From positions 3,003,778 to 3,067,777 of the forward strand of contig NZ_KE386569.1 of NCBI RefSeq assembly GCF_000427625.1: a stretch of 64,000 bases of DNA, written 5' to 3'. The notes under the pieces are model-generated. The model was not told the DNA's origin, ran no database searches, and saw only the letters and a program-made list of their open reading frames with translations. This document shows, one piece after another, positions 25,890 to 34,568 of the stretch. Origin of the DNA: Methylobacter luteus IMV-B-3098. GTDB lineage: Bacteria; Pseudomonadota; Gammaproteobacteria; Methylococcales; Methylomonadaceae. The position numbers were made by a program, and so were the translations under genes. Each line of letters starts with the position of its first letter. Positions within the stretch are counted from its first letter, which is position 1.

Positions 25890-27146
25890 ATGAGAAAAAA
25901 GATAGTTTTTTGTTTTTTGCTAAGTACATTTATAAGTCAGGTTATTGCTGGTGTTTCGCAAAAAAGCAAGGAACTGGATGAGGTTCAGTCTGACATCAGA
26001 GCCGTCGAGCAAAATATGGAGCGTATCCGGCAGGAAAAAGATACGTTAAACGCTCAGTTGGCGGATATTGAAAGAACATATGGAGAAACGGTCGCTTTAT
26101 TGAAAGAGTTGCAAGAGCAAATCGATCAGAGGCGACAAAATCTGGATAAAACTCAATTAGATATACAGAACTATCAGGATGAAGTAAAAAAACACAATAA
26201 AGAACTGGCGGGCCAAATAAAAGCGGCCTACGCAATGGGGCAAAAAGAAAAGTTAAAGTTAATGCTCAACCAACAAGACCCCGCCTTATCAAGCCGGATG
26301 ATGGTGTATTATAATTATCTTAACAAGGCCCGCTTAAAGAAATTGGCGGATATTGACGAGTCTTTAAAGCATCTGAGTCAGTTGGATAAACAAAAACTAG
26401 AAGAAACTGAACTTTTAGAGCAAAAACTGGAACAAAAGAAAGCAGAGCAAACAGCGTTGGCTGATGTCAGAAAACGGAGGAATGAAGTACTGATACAATT
26501 AGGACGAGATTTTTCCTCAAATGAACATCAATTAAATAGCTTAAAAGAAAGCGAAAATGAATTGATGGCTCTGATTGGCTCATTGCAGGGAGAAAGAACC
26601 GATGAGTTCTCTCTTGATGCCAACCAGGCAGAGTCTGCCAAGAATGAAGAAGATCTTCTGGCGCTTAAGAAAGACTCACTTAACGATCAGGATAAGGTTG
26701 CCGAGATTAAGGCGGATTTTTCTAAACTCAAAGGTGATTTTTCCTCGCTTAAAGGCCAATTGCCTTGGCCTGTCGAGGGAAGACTGGCTCAGAAGTTTGG
26801 CAGTCCACGTTCAGAGAGTCTTTGGGATGGTGTGTTAATCGAGGCTCGGGAAGGTACCGAAATACATGCTGTTACCAAAGGAGAGGTGGTTTATGCAGAG
26901 TGGCTCCGGGGTTACGGTTTATTGACGATCATTGATCATGGCAGGGGATATATGTCTCTTTATGCTTTTAATCAGAGCCTTTACAAGCGGGTCGGTGAAT
27001 GGGTGGAAGCGGGAGAGATTATTGCTTCAGTTGGGCAGAGCGGTGGACGTAGTCAATCTGGGTTATATTTTGGAATACGCAAGCAAGGCAAGCCGGTCGA
27101 TCCTCTTGAATGGTGCCGGAAAGTAAGCCAGGATCAAGTTAGTTAG
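25890..27146 (+). CDS. envC: murein hydrolase activator EnvC
   Basis: EnvC is a periplasmic coiled-coil protein that activates the amidases AmiA/AmiB during septum splitting. A signal peptide (residues ~1-20) is followed by long coiled coils (about 25-280) and a C-terminal LytM domain. The LytM domain lacks the zinc ligands: where active peptidases have H-x3-D and H-x-H there are LWDGV and YFGIR. That degeneracy is the hallmark of EnvC activators and not of an enzyme. It begins seven bases after gpmI. Confidence 0.92.
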   Translation: MRKKIVFCFLLSTFISQVIAGVSQKSKELDEVQSDIRAVEQNMERIRQEKDTLNAQLADIERTYGETVALLKELQEQIDQRRQNLDKTQLDIQNYQDEVKKHNKELAGQIKAAYAMGQKEKLKLMLNQQDPALSSRMMVYYNYLNKARLKKLADIDESLKHLSQLDKQKLEETELLEQKLEQKKAEQTALADVRKRRNEVLIQLGRDFSSNEHQLNSLKESENELMALIGSLQGERTDEFSLDANQAESAKNEEDLLALKKDSLNDQDKVAEIKADFSKLKGDFSSLKGQLPWPVEGRLAQKFGSPRSESLWDGVLIEAREGTEIHAVTKGEVVYAEWLRGYGLLTIIDHGRGYMSLYAFNQSLYKRVGEWVEAGEIIASVGQSGGRSQSGLYFGIRKQGKPVDPLEWCRKVSQDQVS

Positions 27147-27193
27147 TCATTGGATAATATTTTTAGGAAATCGTATTCGGGGTTTTAAGATAC

Positions 27194-28522
27194 ATGCTAA
27201 AAAAGAAGAGTATTTTTATTTTGTTCTTGGGCATTATGTTGGGTGTTTTCGTAAGCACCTGTGGCAGTGTCTTTGCTGATCGGGATAACGGGGAGGTTGT
27301 GACTGATACAGAAACCCTGCCTTTTGAAGATTTGCGGACATTTACAGAAATTTTTGGCCGGATCAAGCGAGATTATGTAGAGCCTGTTTCCGATAAAAAA
27401 TTACTGGAAGATGCGATTCGAGGCATGCTGACTGGGCTTGATCCTCATTCCGCCTACCTGATTGCAGAAGAGTATCAGGAATTAAAGGAAGGGACTACAG
27501 GACAATTTGGCGGCCTAGGCATAGAAGTAACGATGGAAAACGGCTTCGTTAAAGTGGTTTCACCTATTGACGATACGCCTGCGCAAAGGGCGGGCATAAA
27601 AACCGGCGACCTTATTGTCAGGCTTGATGATCAGCCTGTGAAAGGGATGTCTTTAAATGATGCGGTTAAAATCATGCGGGGCGAACCGGGTAGCAAGATT
27701 TTACTTACCGTTGTGCGAGAAGGTGAAGAAGCGCCTCTAAAGATAACCATAACCAGAGACATAATAAAAGTTAAAAGCGTAAAAAGCCGGATGTTGGAAA
27801 AGGACTATGGCTATGTGCGTATCAGCAGTTTTCAATCCAAAACCGGAGAAAGCCTTAAGGAAGCTGTTGCTGAGCTGAAAAAGGAAAATGCTGGTGGCTT
27901 AAAAGGATTGGTGCTTGATCTAAGAAATAACCCCGGAGGCGTGTTAAATGCGGCTGTGGAAGTGAGCGATGCGTTCATTAAGAGTGGGCTCATTGTTTAT
28001 ACTGAGGGGCGCATTGAGAATTCTGAAATGCGCTTCAATGCCTCGCCTGATGATATTATCGATGGCGCTCCAATTGTCGTTTTGATTAACGCTGGTTCTG
28101 CATCGGCTTCCGAGATTGTAGCTGGAGCCCTGCAGGATCAAAAACGCGCAGTGATCATTGGCGAGAAATCATTTGGTAAAGGATCGGTGCAGACTATATT
28201 GCCAACAAGTAATGGTGCGGCAGTTAAGCTGACTACCGCACGATATTACACGCCTTCAGGAAGATCTATACAAGCCGAGGGTATTGAGCCAGATATTGCC
28301 TTGGCTCGTGTTAAGCTGGAATCATTGGATAAGTCAGAATTCACACCTGTTAAGGAATCAGATTTATCGCATCATTTAACGAATGGCAACAAACGTCCTA
28401 ATGAACAAACTGATGCACAACAACCAGGTAAGGAAAAGGATAAGGAAGCTTTGGATCTCCAGGATTATGCACTGCATGAGGCGCTAACATTATTGAAAGG
28501 CATCAGCATCATGCATAAGTAA
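27194..28522 (+). CDS. ctpA: C-terminal processing peptidase, S41 family
   Basis: This is a periplasmic serine protease with an N-terminal membrane or signal helix (residues ~6-25), a PDZ domain (GLGIEVTMENGFVKVVSPIDDTPA and following) and the S41 catalytic core. The nucleophile is in GSASASEIVAGAL near residue 304, and the general-base Lys is in GEKSFGKG near residue 330. The C-terminal ~60 residues are charged and low in complexity. Such enzymes trim periplasmic proteins and regulate peptidoglycan hydrolases; linkage to envC fits that. Confidence 0.93.
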   Translation: MLKKKSIFILFLGIMLGVFVSTCGSVFADRDNGEVVTDTETLPFEDLRTFTEIFGRIKRDYVEPVSDKKLLEDAIRGMLTGLDPHSAYLIAEEYQELKEGTTGQFGGLGIEVTMENGFVKVVSPIDDTPAQRAGIKTGDLIVRLDDQPVKGMSLNDAVKIMRGEPGSKILLTVVREGEEAPLKITITRDIIKVKSVKSRMLEKDYGYVRISSFQSKTGESLKEAVAELKKENAGGLKGLVLDLRNNPGGVLNAAVEVSDAFIKSGLIVYTEGRIENSEMRFNASPDDIIDGAPIVVLINAGSASASEIVAGALQDQKRAVIIGEKSFGKGSVQTILPTSNGAAVKLTTARYYTPSGRSIQAEGIEPDIALARVKLESLDKSEFTPVKESDLSHHLTNGNKRPNEQTDAQQPGKEKDKEALDLQDYALHEALTLLKGISIMHK

Positions 28523-28546
28523 TCATTGGTCTGACTTCATATTCTG

Positions 28547-28590
28547 AAAAACCCGTTCTTGAGGCATTCGTCTGGAGCACGGGTTTTTTT
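28547..28590 (+). terminator. rho-independent terminator after ctpA
   Basis: AAAACCCGT pairs with ACGGGTTTT around a 22-base loop, and the right arm runs into seven T. It lies 25 bases after the ctpA stop and just before the IS982 target copy. Confidence 0.85.
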
Positions 28591-29287
28591 ATTGTAATTA
28601 ACCTCTGTTCGGGATAAGAACAGTAGGCGGGTTTTTGAAAAATAGGAAAAATACAGACTCCGACATCCATTTTTTTCCTCAAAAACCTGTTTTTATGAAA
28701 TTAACGCACTTGTTTTGTGATGTAGATGATTTTTGCCAGGCTTTCATTTCAGCCTGGCAAGAAAAACAGCTACGAACGGAGACCGGAGGCGTCACCGCGC
28801 GCATCGCATGAGTTATAGCGAAATGATCACTCTGTTAGTGTCTTACCATCAGTCAGGCTACCGAACCTTCGAGTGGTTTTATCTCAATCATGTTCGTAAA
28901 CATTGGCGATCAGCGTTTCCTAGCTTGTTGAGCTACAACCGGTTTATTGAGCTTCTGCCGACTATCATCGTGCAACGACTTTCATGAACAGCCGTTGCGG
29001 CACCTTGCAAGGAATTGCCTTTATTGATTCTACGCATCTGAAAGTCTGCAAGAATATCCGTATTCCCCGGCCTAAAACGTTTGTCAGTCAGGCTGGTCGG
29101 GGCAAGTCATCGACGGGCTGGTTTTATGGCTTCAAATGGCATCTAGTCGTCAATGACCAGGGTGAAATTCTGTCATTGTGCGTCACCGCAGGTAATGTCG
29201 ATGACAGAAAACCGGTGCCCAAACGGGTGAAATCATTGATTGGCAAGCTGTTCGGCGATCGAGGTCATATTTCCAAAAAATTAACTA

Positions 29288-30400
29288 TAGATACGGCCCA
29301 ATGAAGTTTGAACTTTTTAATTCTGAGCCTGTCGCAGAGCTATGGATAAAGAAGACGCAAGATATCAAACACTGGAACAATTGCACGAAAGGCGAAAGCA
29401 AGTTGTGCGCTTACATAAACAAAGCATCAAGGTCATGAAAATTGTCGATCTGACGGGGTTGAGCTATCCAACGGTCAGAAACACGCTGGCTCTGTACGAG
29501 CAAGGTGGCTGGAAAGCGATCAAGCCAGCCAGTCGTGGTCGTGAAGCCGGTCAAGGCCGTCTGTTGACGCCGGAGCAAGAAAAACAAATTCAAGATGCGA
29601 TCATCGATAAACGCCCGGAACAATTAAAGATGGACTTTTGTTTATGGAGTCGTGCAGCCGTCATGCAACTGATTGAACAGGACTATGGCATCACATTGCC
29701 TGTCAGAACAGTCGGCAAATATTTGCGCCGCTGGGGCTTTACCCCTCAGAAGCCGATTAAAAAAGCTTATGAACAGCGGCCCGAAGCGGTGCAGGCTTGG
29801 CTTGAAGAAACCTATCCTGTGATTGCCGCTAGAGCAAAAGCCGAAGGCGGCGAAATTCATTGGGGCGATGAAACTGCATTGACGAACACCGATGTCCGCG
29901 GGCGAAGTTATGCGCCGGCTGGAGAAACACCGGTGGCTTATGCGCCGGGCGGAAAACGCGAAAAACTTTCGATGATTGCCACGGTGACCAATCAGGGGAA
30001 AGCCCGCTGGATGATTATTGACGAAGCCTTCAATGCGACCAAACTGATTGAGTTCCTGCAAGCTCTTATCAAGGATACAGGCAAAAAAGTCTTTTTGATT
30101 GTCGACAATCTATGTGTACATCATGCCAAGCCGGTTAAAGTTTGGTTAGCCGAACAGGTCGACAAAATCGAAATGTTCTATCTGCCCAGCTATAGTCCGG
30201 AACTGAATCCGGAAGAACGTTTGAATGCTGATCTCAAACAGGCCATAGGTAAAAAAGTACCTGTGAGAACGAAGGCTAAGTTGCGTGATGCGGCCAATGA
30301 ACATATGACTGGTTTAGAAAACGCTCCTGAACGGGTTCGGAGCTTTTTCCAGGACAAACACGTAAAATATGCCGCTTAAAACTTCAAGGGGCCGGATCAA
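29288..30400 (+). mobile_element. IS630-family element nested in IS982
   Basis: Terminal inverted repeats are TAGATACGGCCCAATGAAGT on the left and, inward from the right, TTGATCCGGCCCCTTGAAGT. The element is flanked by TA dinucleotides at 29286-29287 and 30401-30402, as expected for IS630/mariner-type integration. Excision would rejoin the IS982 frame as ISKKLTKLLVSQDI. The single transposase gene is intact, so this copy is younger than its host element and may be active. Confidence 0.9.
29342..30379 (+). CDS. IS630-family transposase
   Basis: The 345-residue protein has an N-terminal helix-turn-helix (SIKVMKIVDLTGLSYPTVRNTLALY), a winged-helix region (LPVRTVGKYLRRWGFTPQKP) and a DDE domain. 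The catalytic residues are in IHWGDETALTN, FLIVDNLCVHHAK and SPELNPEERLNADLK. This is the typical single-frame IS630 arrangement, with no frameshift. The gene fills its element almost completely. Confidence 0.93.
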   Translation: MDKEDARYQTLEQLHERRKQVVRLHKQSIKVMKIVDLTGLSYPTVRNTLALYEQGGWKAIKPASRGREAGQGRLLTPEQEKQIQDAIIDKRPEQLKMDFCLWSRAAVMQLIEQDYGITLPVRTVGKYLRRWGFTPQKPIKKAYEQRPEAVQAWLEETYPVIAARAKAEGGEIHWGDETALTNTDVRGRSYAPAGETPVAYAPGGKREKLSMIATVTNQGKARWMIIDEAFNATKLIEFLQALIKDTGKKVFLIVDNLCVHHAKPVKVWLAEQVDKIEMFYLPSYSPELNPEERLNADLKQAIGKKVPVRTKAKLRDAANEHMTGLENAPERVRSFFQDKHVKYAA

Positions 30401-30860
30401 TAAGCTGTTGGTCAGCCAGGATATTAAACTGATTACCACCTTGAAAAAGAACATGAAAGCTCAAGCTATTGATGCCATTTGATCAATGGATGCTGCGTAA
30501 ACGCAGCATCGTTGAAACCATTAATGATCAGCTGAAAAACATTTTTGACCTCGAACATTCGCGTCATCGCTCGCTGACCAATTATCTGTAGAATACTATG
30601 GCAGGCTTAGTGGCTTACACTTATCAAGAGAAAAAGCCGGCTCTCAGTCTGCGTGAGCTTGATTTGTTACCTTTGGAGCAAACCTTATCCCGAACTGAGG
30701 TTAATTAATATCTCAAAAATTCGCGGAATTTTAAATTTGGGTATTAATCCCGCTCAAAATAGGCGGGTGACTATGATTGATGCGGAACGATATCTATTCC
30801 TGACGGATTTCGGGTGATCAGATCCGGTTGATAAAGGTTGGAGTTCGGGATGTTCTGGTA

Positions 30861-30899
30861 AGAAAAGAGCAAGGCAGGCACGATAATGCACACCTTGCT
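30861..30899 (-). terminator. terminator after the sulfite reductase operon
   Basis: Read on the minus strand, AGCAAGG and CCTTGCT pair around an 18-base loop that adds further partial pairing (TGCAC region), followed by a T-rich CTCTTTTCT. It lies just beyond the stop of the DUF934 gene. Confidence 0.55.
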
Positions 30900-30904
30900 A
30901 TATT

Positions 30905-31357
30905 TTAATTGGTTGAATTTTGATAAGTGACTGTAAAGTCATTCAGAGTAGACAATGCTACAGGCAGGTCTTCAGTTTTTTCTAAATTAAATGCATTAAT
31001 GCCGACACGCGATAAGTAAAATACTTGATCCGGCATGTAGTGTCCTGTCGCTCTGATTTCGCCCTTATATTGATAGCGATTTCTGAGCAGCCATGCATGA
31101 GAAAATGTACGTCCGTCAGCAAAAGCAGGAAAGTTCAGTTCAATTAATTCAAATTTTCCCAGATTTTCAGCAATATCATCAACCGAATCTGAAGGTTCAA
31201 GTCTAACGCCTATTTTTCCGTCATGATGCAATAGTTGCTGCTTGTCTTTTTTCCAGCGAGCCAGCGAAACAGTGATGTCGCCGACTTTCAATTCAGCATC
31301 ATCCGGCACATGAGTCCAGTTATCATTGATGATTTGTTTGTCTTTAATTATCTGCAT
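30905..31357 (-). CDS. DUF934 family protein linked to sulfite reductase
   Basis: The 150-residue soluble protein has the conserved DUF934 core IGVRLEPSDSVDDIAENLGKFELIELNFPAFADGRTFSHAWLLR near residues 55-100, and then GEIRATGHYMPDQVFYLSRVGINAF. The family almost always lies directly after a cysI-type hemoprotein gene, as here, and is assumed to help assimilatory sulfite reduction; the exact role is not established. The start chosen (MQIIKDKQII) overlaps the cysI stop by 14 bases; the frame is open ten codons further up. Confidence 0.85.
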   Translation of the reverse strand: MQIIKDKQIINDNWTHVPDDAELKVGDITVSLARWKKDKQQLLHHDGKIGVRLEPSDSVDDIAENLGKFELIELNFPAFADGRTFSHAWLLRNRYQYKGEIRATGHYMPDQVFYLSRVGINAFNLEKTEDLPVALSTLNDFTVTYQNSTN

Positions 31358-32996
31358 AGACTTCTTCTTTGAATGGAGTAATTCCAACCCGTTTTACCAT
31401 GTCCAGGAATGATTCATCGTCCAGGCGCTGTTTGACATAAACATCAAGAATGATAGTCACCGCTTTAGTTACCTGGTCTTTAGCAACCGCAGGCCCTAAC
31501 CTTTCGCCAATCGCGGCTTCGTTTTCTGAAGAACCGCCTAGTGTCAATTGATACCATTCAGCCCCTTTTTTATCAACGCCCAGTATGCCGATATGACCGA
31601 CGCTTTGATGCGCACAACCGTTCATGCAGCCCGACATGTTAATTTTTACATCGCCTATATCATGGATGTAATCCATATTATCCAGGGCTTCATTGATTTC
31701 TTTGGCAATGCCGATGGAACCGGCATTGGCCAGTGAGCAAAAATCAAGGCCCGGGCAGCAAATCATATCGGTCACGGTGCCAATGTTGGGTGTGGCAAGC
31801 TTCAGTGCATCCAGTTTTTGCCATAGCGAGAACAAATCCGCTTGCTTGACATCGGCAAAAACCAGGTTCTGCCTATGGGTGCTCCGTATCTGTCCAAAGC
31901 TGTATTGGTCCGCCAAATCAGCAACCGCATCAAGTTGCGTGTCAGTCATATCTCCAGGAGGGGAGTCTGGCGCTTTGAGTGATAGGAAGGTGATGCGATA
32001 GCCCGGCACTCTATGGTTAAGGGTGTTATGTTTAACCCAGGTGGCAAAAGCTTTGTTCTCCAGTTGGTGCTGTGCAAAACTGGTATCTTCCGCTGCATGG
32101 TGCTCGTAGGCGGGTGGGGCAAACTGGGCTTTTATCGCTTCAATACGATCGGCGCTAAGTTCCAGATTATCCTTGATCAGCAACCATTCTCGCTCAACTA
32201 ATTTAGTAAACTCTTCCAGTCCGGTTTCTTTAACCAGGATTTTGATGCGCGCTTTATATTTGTTATCGCGCCGCCCGTATAAGTTATAAATACGCAGTAT
32301 TGCTTCCAGATAAGACAGCAAGTGCTTCTTTTCCAGGTAAGGTCTTATTACTTGACCGATAATAGGGGTGCGACCTAAGCCGCCGCCGACAAGCACTTGA
32401 AAGCCTGTTTCGTCGGCATCATTTTTGACCAAGTGCAAGCCTATGTCATGAAACTGAGTGGCAGCCCGATCAAGTGCAGCGCCACTGACTGCGATTTTGA
32501 ATTTGCGCGGCAGATAGGCGAATTCAGGATGCAGAGTAGTCCATTGTCGAATAATTTCACAGTAAGGACGAGGATCTTCAATCTCATCGATGCAAACGCC
32601 GGCCAAATGATCTGAAGTCGTGTTTCTCAAACAGTTGCCGCTGGTTTGAATGGCGTGCATTTGAACGCTGGCCAGTTCTTCGAGAATATCGGGAATTCTT
32701 TCCAGTTGAGGCCAGTTAAACTGAATATTTTGCCGGGTCGTAAAATGACAATAGCCTTTGTCATATTCGCGCGCAATATGAGCCAACTTGCGAAATTGCT
32801 TGGAAGAAAGCAGGCCATACGGTCCGGCTATCCGCAGCATTGGTGCATGAGTTTGAATATAAACGCCATTCATCAATCTCAAGGCGCGAAATTGATCATC
32901 CGATATTTCGCCTTTTAAAAAACGTTCGGTCTGCCTTCTAAATTGGGCTACACGTTCTTCAATAAGTGTTTGGTCGTCTTCGTTATACTGATACAT
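31344..32996 (-). CDS. cysI: sulfite reductase hemoprotein (nitrite/sulfite reductase family)
   Basis: The enzyme reduces sulfite to sulfide with siroheme and a [4Fe-4S] cluster. Cluster ligands are in CCPGLDFC and SGCMNGC near residues 408-455. FTTRQNIQFNW and TSGNCLRNTTSDHLAG are the substrate and siroheme signatures. At 550 residues with two ferrodoxin-like repeats it matches the CysI form found with DUF934 in pseudomonads. MYQYNEDDQTL is taken as the start; upstream codons look non-conserved. A nitrite-reducing role is a less likely alternative given the DUF934 neighbour. Confidence 0.87.
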   Translation of the reverse strand: MYQYNEDDQTLIEERVAQFRRQTERFLKGEISDDQFRALRLMNGVYIQTHAPMLRIAGPYGLLSSKQFRKLAHIAREYDKGYCHFTTRQNIQFNWPQLERIPDILEELASVQMHAIQTSGNCLRNTTSDHLAGVCIDEIEDPRPYCEIIRQWTTLHPEFAYLPRKFKIAVSGAALDRAATQFHDIGLHLVKNDADETGFQVLVGGGLGRTPIIGQVIRPYLEKKHLLSYLEAILRIYNLYGRRDNKYKARIKILVKETGLEEFTKLVEREWLLIKDNLELSADRIEAIKAQFAPPAYEHHAAEDTSFAQHQLENKAFATWVKHNTLNHRVPGYRITFLSLKAPDSPPGDMTDTQLDAVADLADQYSFGQIRSTHRQNLVFADVKQADLFSLWQKLDALKLATPNIGTVTDMICCPGLDFCSLANAGSIGIAKEINEALDNMDYIHDIGDVKINMSGCMNGCAHQSVGHIGILGVDKKGAEWYQLTLGGSSENEAAIGERLGPAVAKDQVTKAVTIILDVYVKQRLDDESFLDMVKRVGITPFKEEVYADN

Positions 32997-33156
32997 AGAT
33001 ATAGTACTTGTTATGCCTGTCGGGCCTGTATTCATGAGCAATAATCATATACTGCGAGCCATAAAATGACAAAGTTTATTATATGGTGATACTATTAACG
33101 GTTAAGATTCGGTCAGTGTTTGTTTAATTAACTACTAGAAAAATTAGGGGGTTACT

Positions 33157-34515
33157 TTGTTGCGGTTTTTATTTGTCCTATTGTTGATGCTGGTGTTGCC
33201 TGAAATGGCTATGGCAGCTGATTTTGAAACGCTTGGGCTGACAGGAACAGAGCGTGGCATTTACACGGTTCTGATTTTTATTATCGCCTATGGTTTTGTT
33301 ATGGCTGAGGAATTTACGCATATGCGTAAATCCAAGCCGGTTATTCTGGCAGCAGGCATTATTTGGGCGCACGCTGCTGTTTTGGCGTCTCAAGCAGGTG
33401 TTTCTGCAAAAGATATGCATGAAGCTTTCGAATACAATTTGAAAGAATACGGTGCATTAATGTTATTCCTTTTGGTCGCGATGACTTATATCAATGCAAT
33501 GACTGAGCGGAATGTGTTTGAAGCTTTAAGATCCTGGCTGGTAAGAAAACAGTTTGGATACCGTAAACTGTTTTTGATTACCGGCGTGATCACTTTCTTT
33601 TTGTCAGCTATAGCGGATAATCTGACTGCTGCATTGTTGGTTGGCGCGGTAGTCATGGCGGTAGGGGCTGATAATCCGAAGTTTGTCAGTCTGGGCTTCA
33701 TCAATATAGTTGTCGCAGCTAATGCGGGCGGCGCTTTCTGTCCTTTTGGCGATATTACTACCCTGATGGTCTGGCAGGCGGAATATGTCCAGTTCTTTGA
33801 CTTCTTCAAGCTTTTCATCCCTTCAGCAGTGAATTATGGGGTTCCGGCGGCATTTATGTATTTTGCCGTGCCCGATGAACAACCTCAGGCTACCAGTGAG
33901 GCAGCGGTACAGTTAAAGCCGGGAGCAGTTCAAGTCTGTGCATTATTCTTGCTGACGATTGTTACTGCGGTAAGTTTTCATCAGATTCTGCATTTGCCGC
34001 CTTTTATGGGCATGATGGTCGGTCTTTCTGCATTGATGATTTACGGATATCGCATCAATATAATGTATTCGTCACAAGGCCAGCCTTTTGATATTTTTAA
34101 CAAAGTGCGTGAAGCTGAATGGGATACCTTGTTCTTTTTCTTCGGCGTTGTATTTGCTGTAGGCGGGTTAGGATATATCGGTTATCTTGAACTGCTTTCA
34201 GGCGCCTTATATGATGGTTTGGGAGCGACAACAGCCAATATTTTAGTGGGTATAATTTCAGCGATTGTTGATAATATTCCTGTTATGTTTGCTGTGCTGA
34301 ACATGAATCTGGATATGGATCTGTATCAGTGGCTGCTGGTTACTCTGACTGCTGGCGTAGGCGGTTCAATGCTGTCAGTGGGTTCGGCCGCAGGTGTGGC
34401 ATTGATGGGGCAATCCAATCACAAATATACCTTCTTCAGTCACTTGAAATGGACGCCAGCGATTGCTGCCGGTTACGCCGGAAGTATCGTTGTTCATTAC
34501 TTGATTAATGGCTGA
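33157..34515 (+). CDS. nhaD: Na+/H+ antiporter, NhaD type
   Basis: The 452-residue inner-membrane protein has an N-terminal signal-like helix (FLFVLLLMLVLPEMAMA) and about 12 further helices. ADNLTAALLVGAVVMAVGADNPKF and NAGGAFCPFGDITTLMVWQAE are conserved ion-translocation segments of the NhaD/ArsB superfamily. It exchanges cytoplasmic sodium for protons. The start is TTG, set by AGGGGG six bases upstream; the next codon is also TTG and no ATG is near. It stands alone between divergent cysI and the downstream ampG. Confidence 0.9.
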   Translation: MLRFLFVLLLMLVLPEMAMAADFETLGLTGTERGIYTVLIFIIAYGFVMAEEFTHMRKSKPVILAAGIIWAHAAVLASQAGVSAKDMHEAFEYNLKEYGALMLFLLVAMTYINAMTERNVFEALRSWLVRKQFGYRKLFLITGVITFFLSAIADNLTAALLVGAVVMAVGADNPKFVSLGFINIVVAANAGGAFCPFGDITTLMVWQAEYVQFFDFFKLFIPSAVNYGVPAAFMYFAVPDEQPQATSEAAVQLKPGAVQVCALFLLTIVTAVSFHQILHLPPFMGMMVGLSALMIYGYRINIMYSSQGQPFDIFNKVREAEWDTLFFFFGVVFAVGGLGYIGYLELLSGALYDGLGATTANILVGIISAIVDNIPVMFAVLNMNLDMDLYQWLLVTLTAGVGGSMLSVGSAAGVALMGQSNHKYTFFSHLKWTPAIAAGYAGSIVVHYLING

Positions 34516-34527
34516 AATGTCCAATAT

Positions 34528-34553
34528 GCACCGCATGAAAATGCGGTGCTTTC
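34528..34553 (+). terminator. hairpin between nhaD and ampG
   Basis: GCACCGCAT and ATGCGGTGC form a perfect 9-bp stem closed by a GAAA tetraloop, followed by TTTCTC. It begins 13 bases after the nhaD stop. The T-run is short, so it may attenuate more than terminate. Confidence 0.5.
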
Positions 34554-34568
34554 TCGCGGGTAAGGTCA

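Larger units (their letters stand above)
28601..30701 (+). mobile_element. IS982-family element, interrupted by IS630
   Basis: The ends are inverted repeats: ACCTCTGTTCGGGATAAG on the left and, read inward from the right, ACCTCAGTTCGGGATAAG, one mismatch. The six-base direct repeat TAATTA flanks both ends (28595-28600 and 30702-30707). Without the inner IS630 copy the element would be close to 1 kb, normal for IS982. Its transposase frame carries several frameshifts and stops, so it is an old, dead copy. Confidence 0.88.
28695..30708 (+). pseudogene. IS982-family transposase, frameshifted and split by IS630
   Basis: The pieces read MKLTHLFCDVDDFCQAF (28695), then MSYSEMITLLVSYHQSGYRTF (28809) after a frameshift, then IAFIDSTHLKVCKN and GDRGHISKKLT (28984 onward) after another. 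Beyond the IS630 insertion the reading resumes [20 protein letters not shown] at ~30406 and continues [20 protein letters not shown], with an internal TAG. These match IS982 transposases in order. The DDE aspartates are in FIDST and GDRGH. At least three lesions besides the insertion make it non-functional. Confidence 0.88.
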
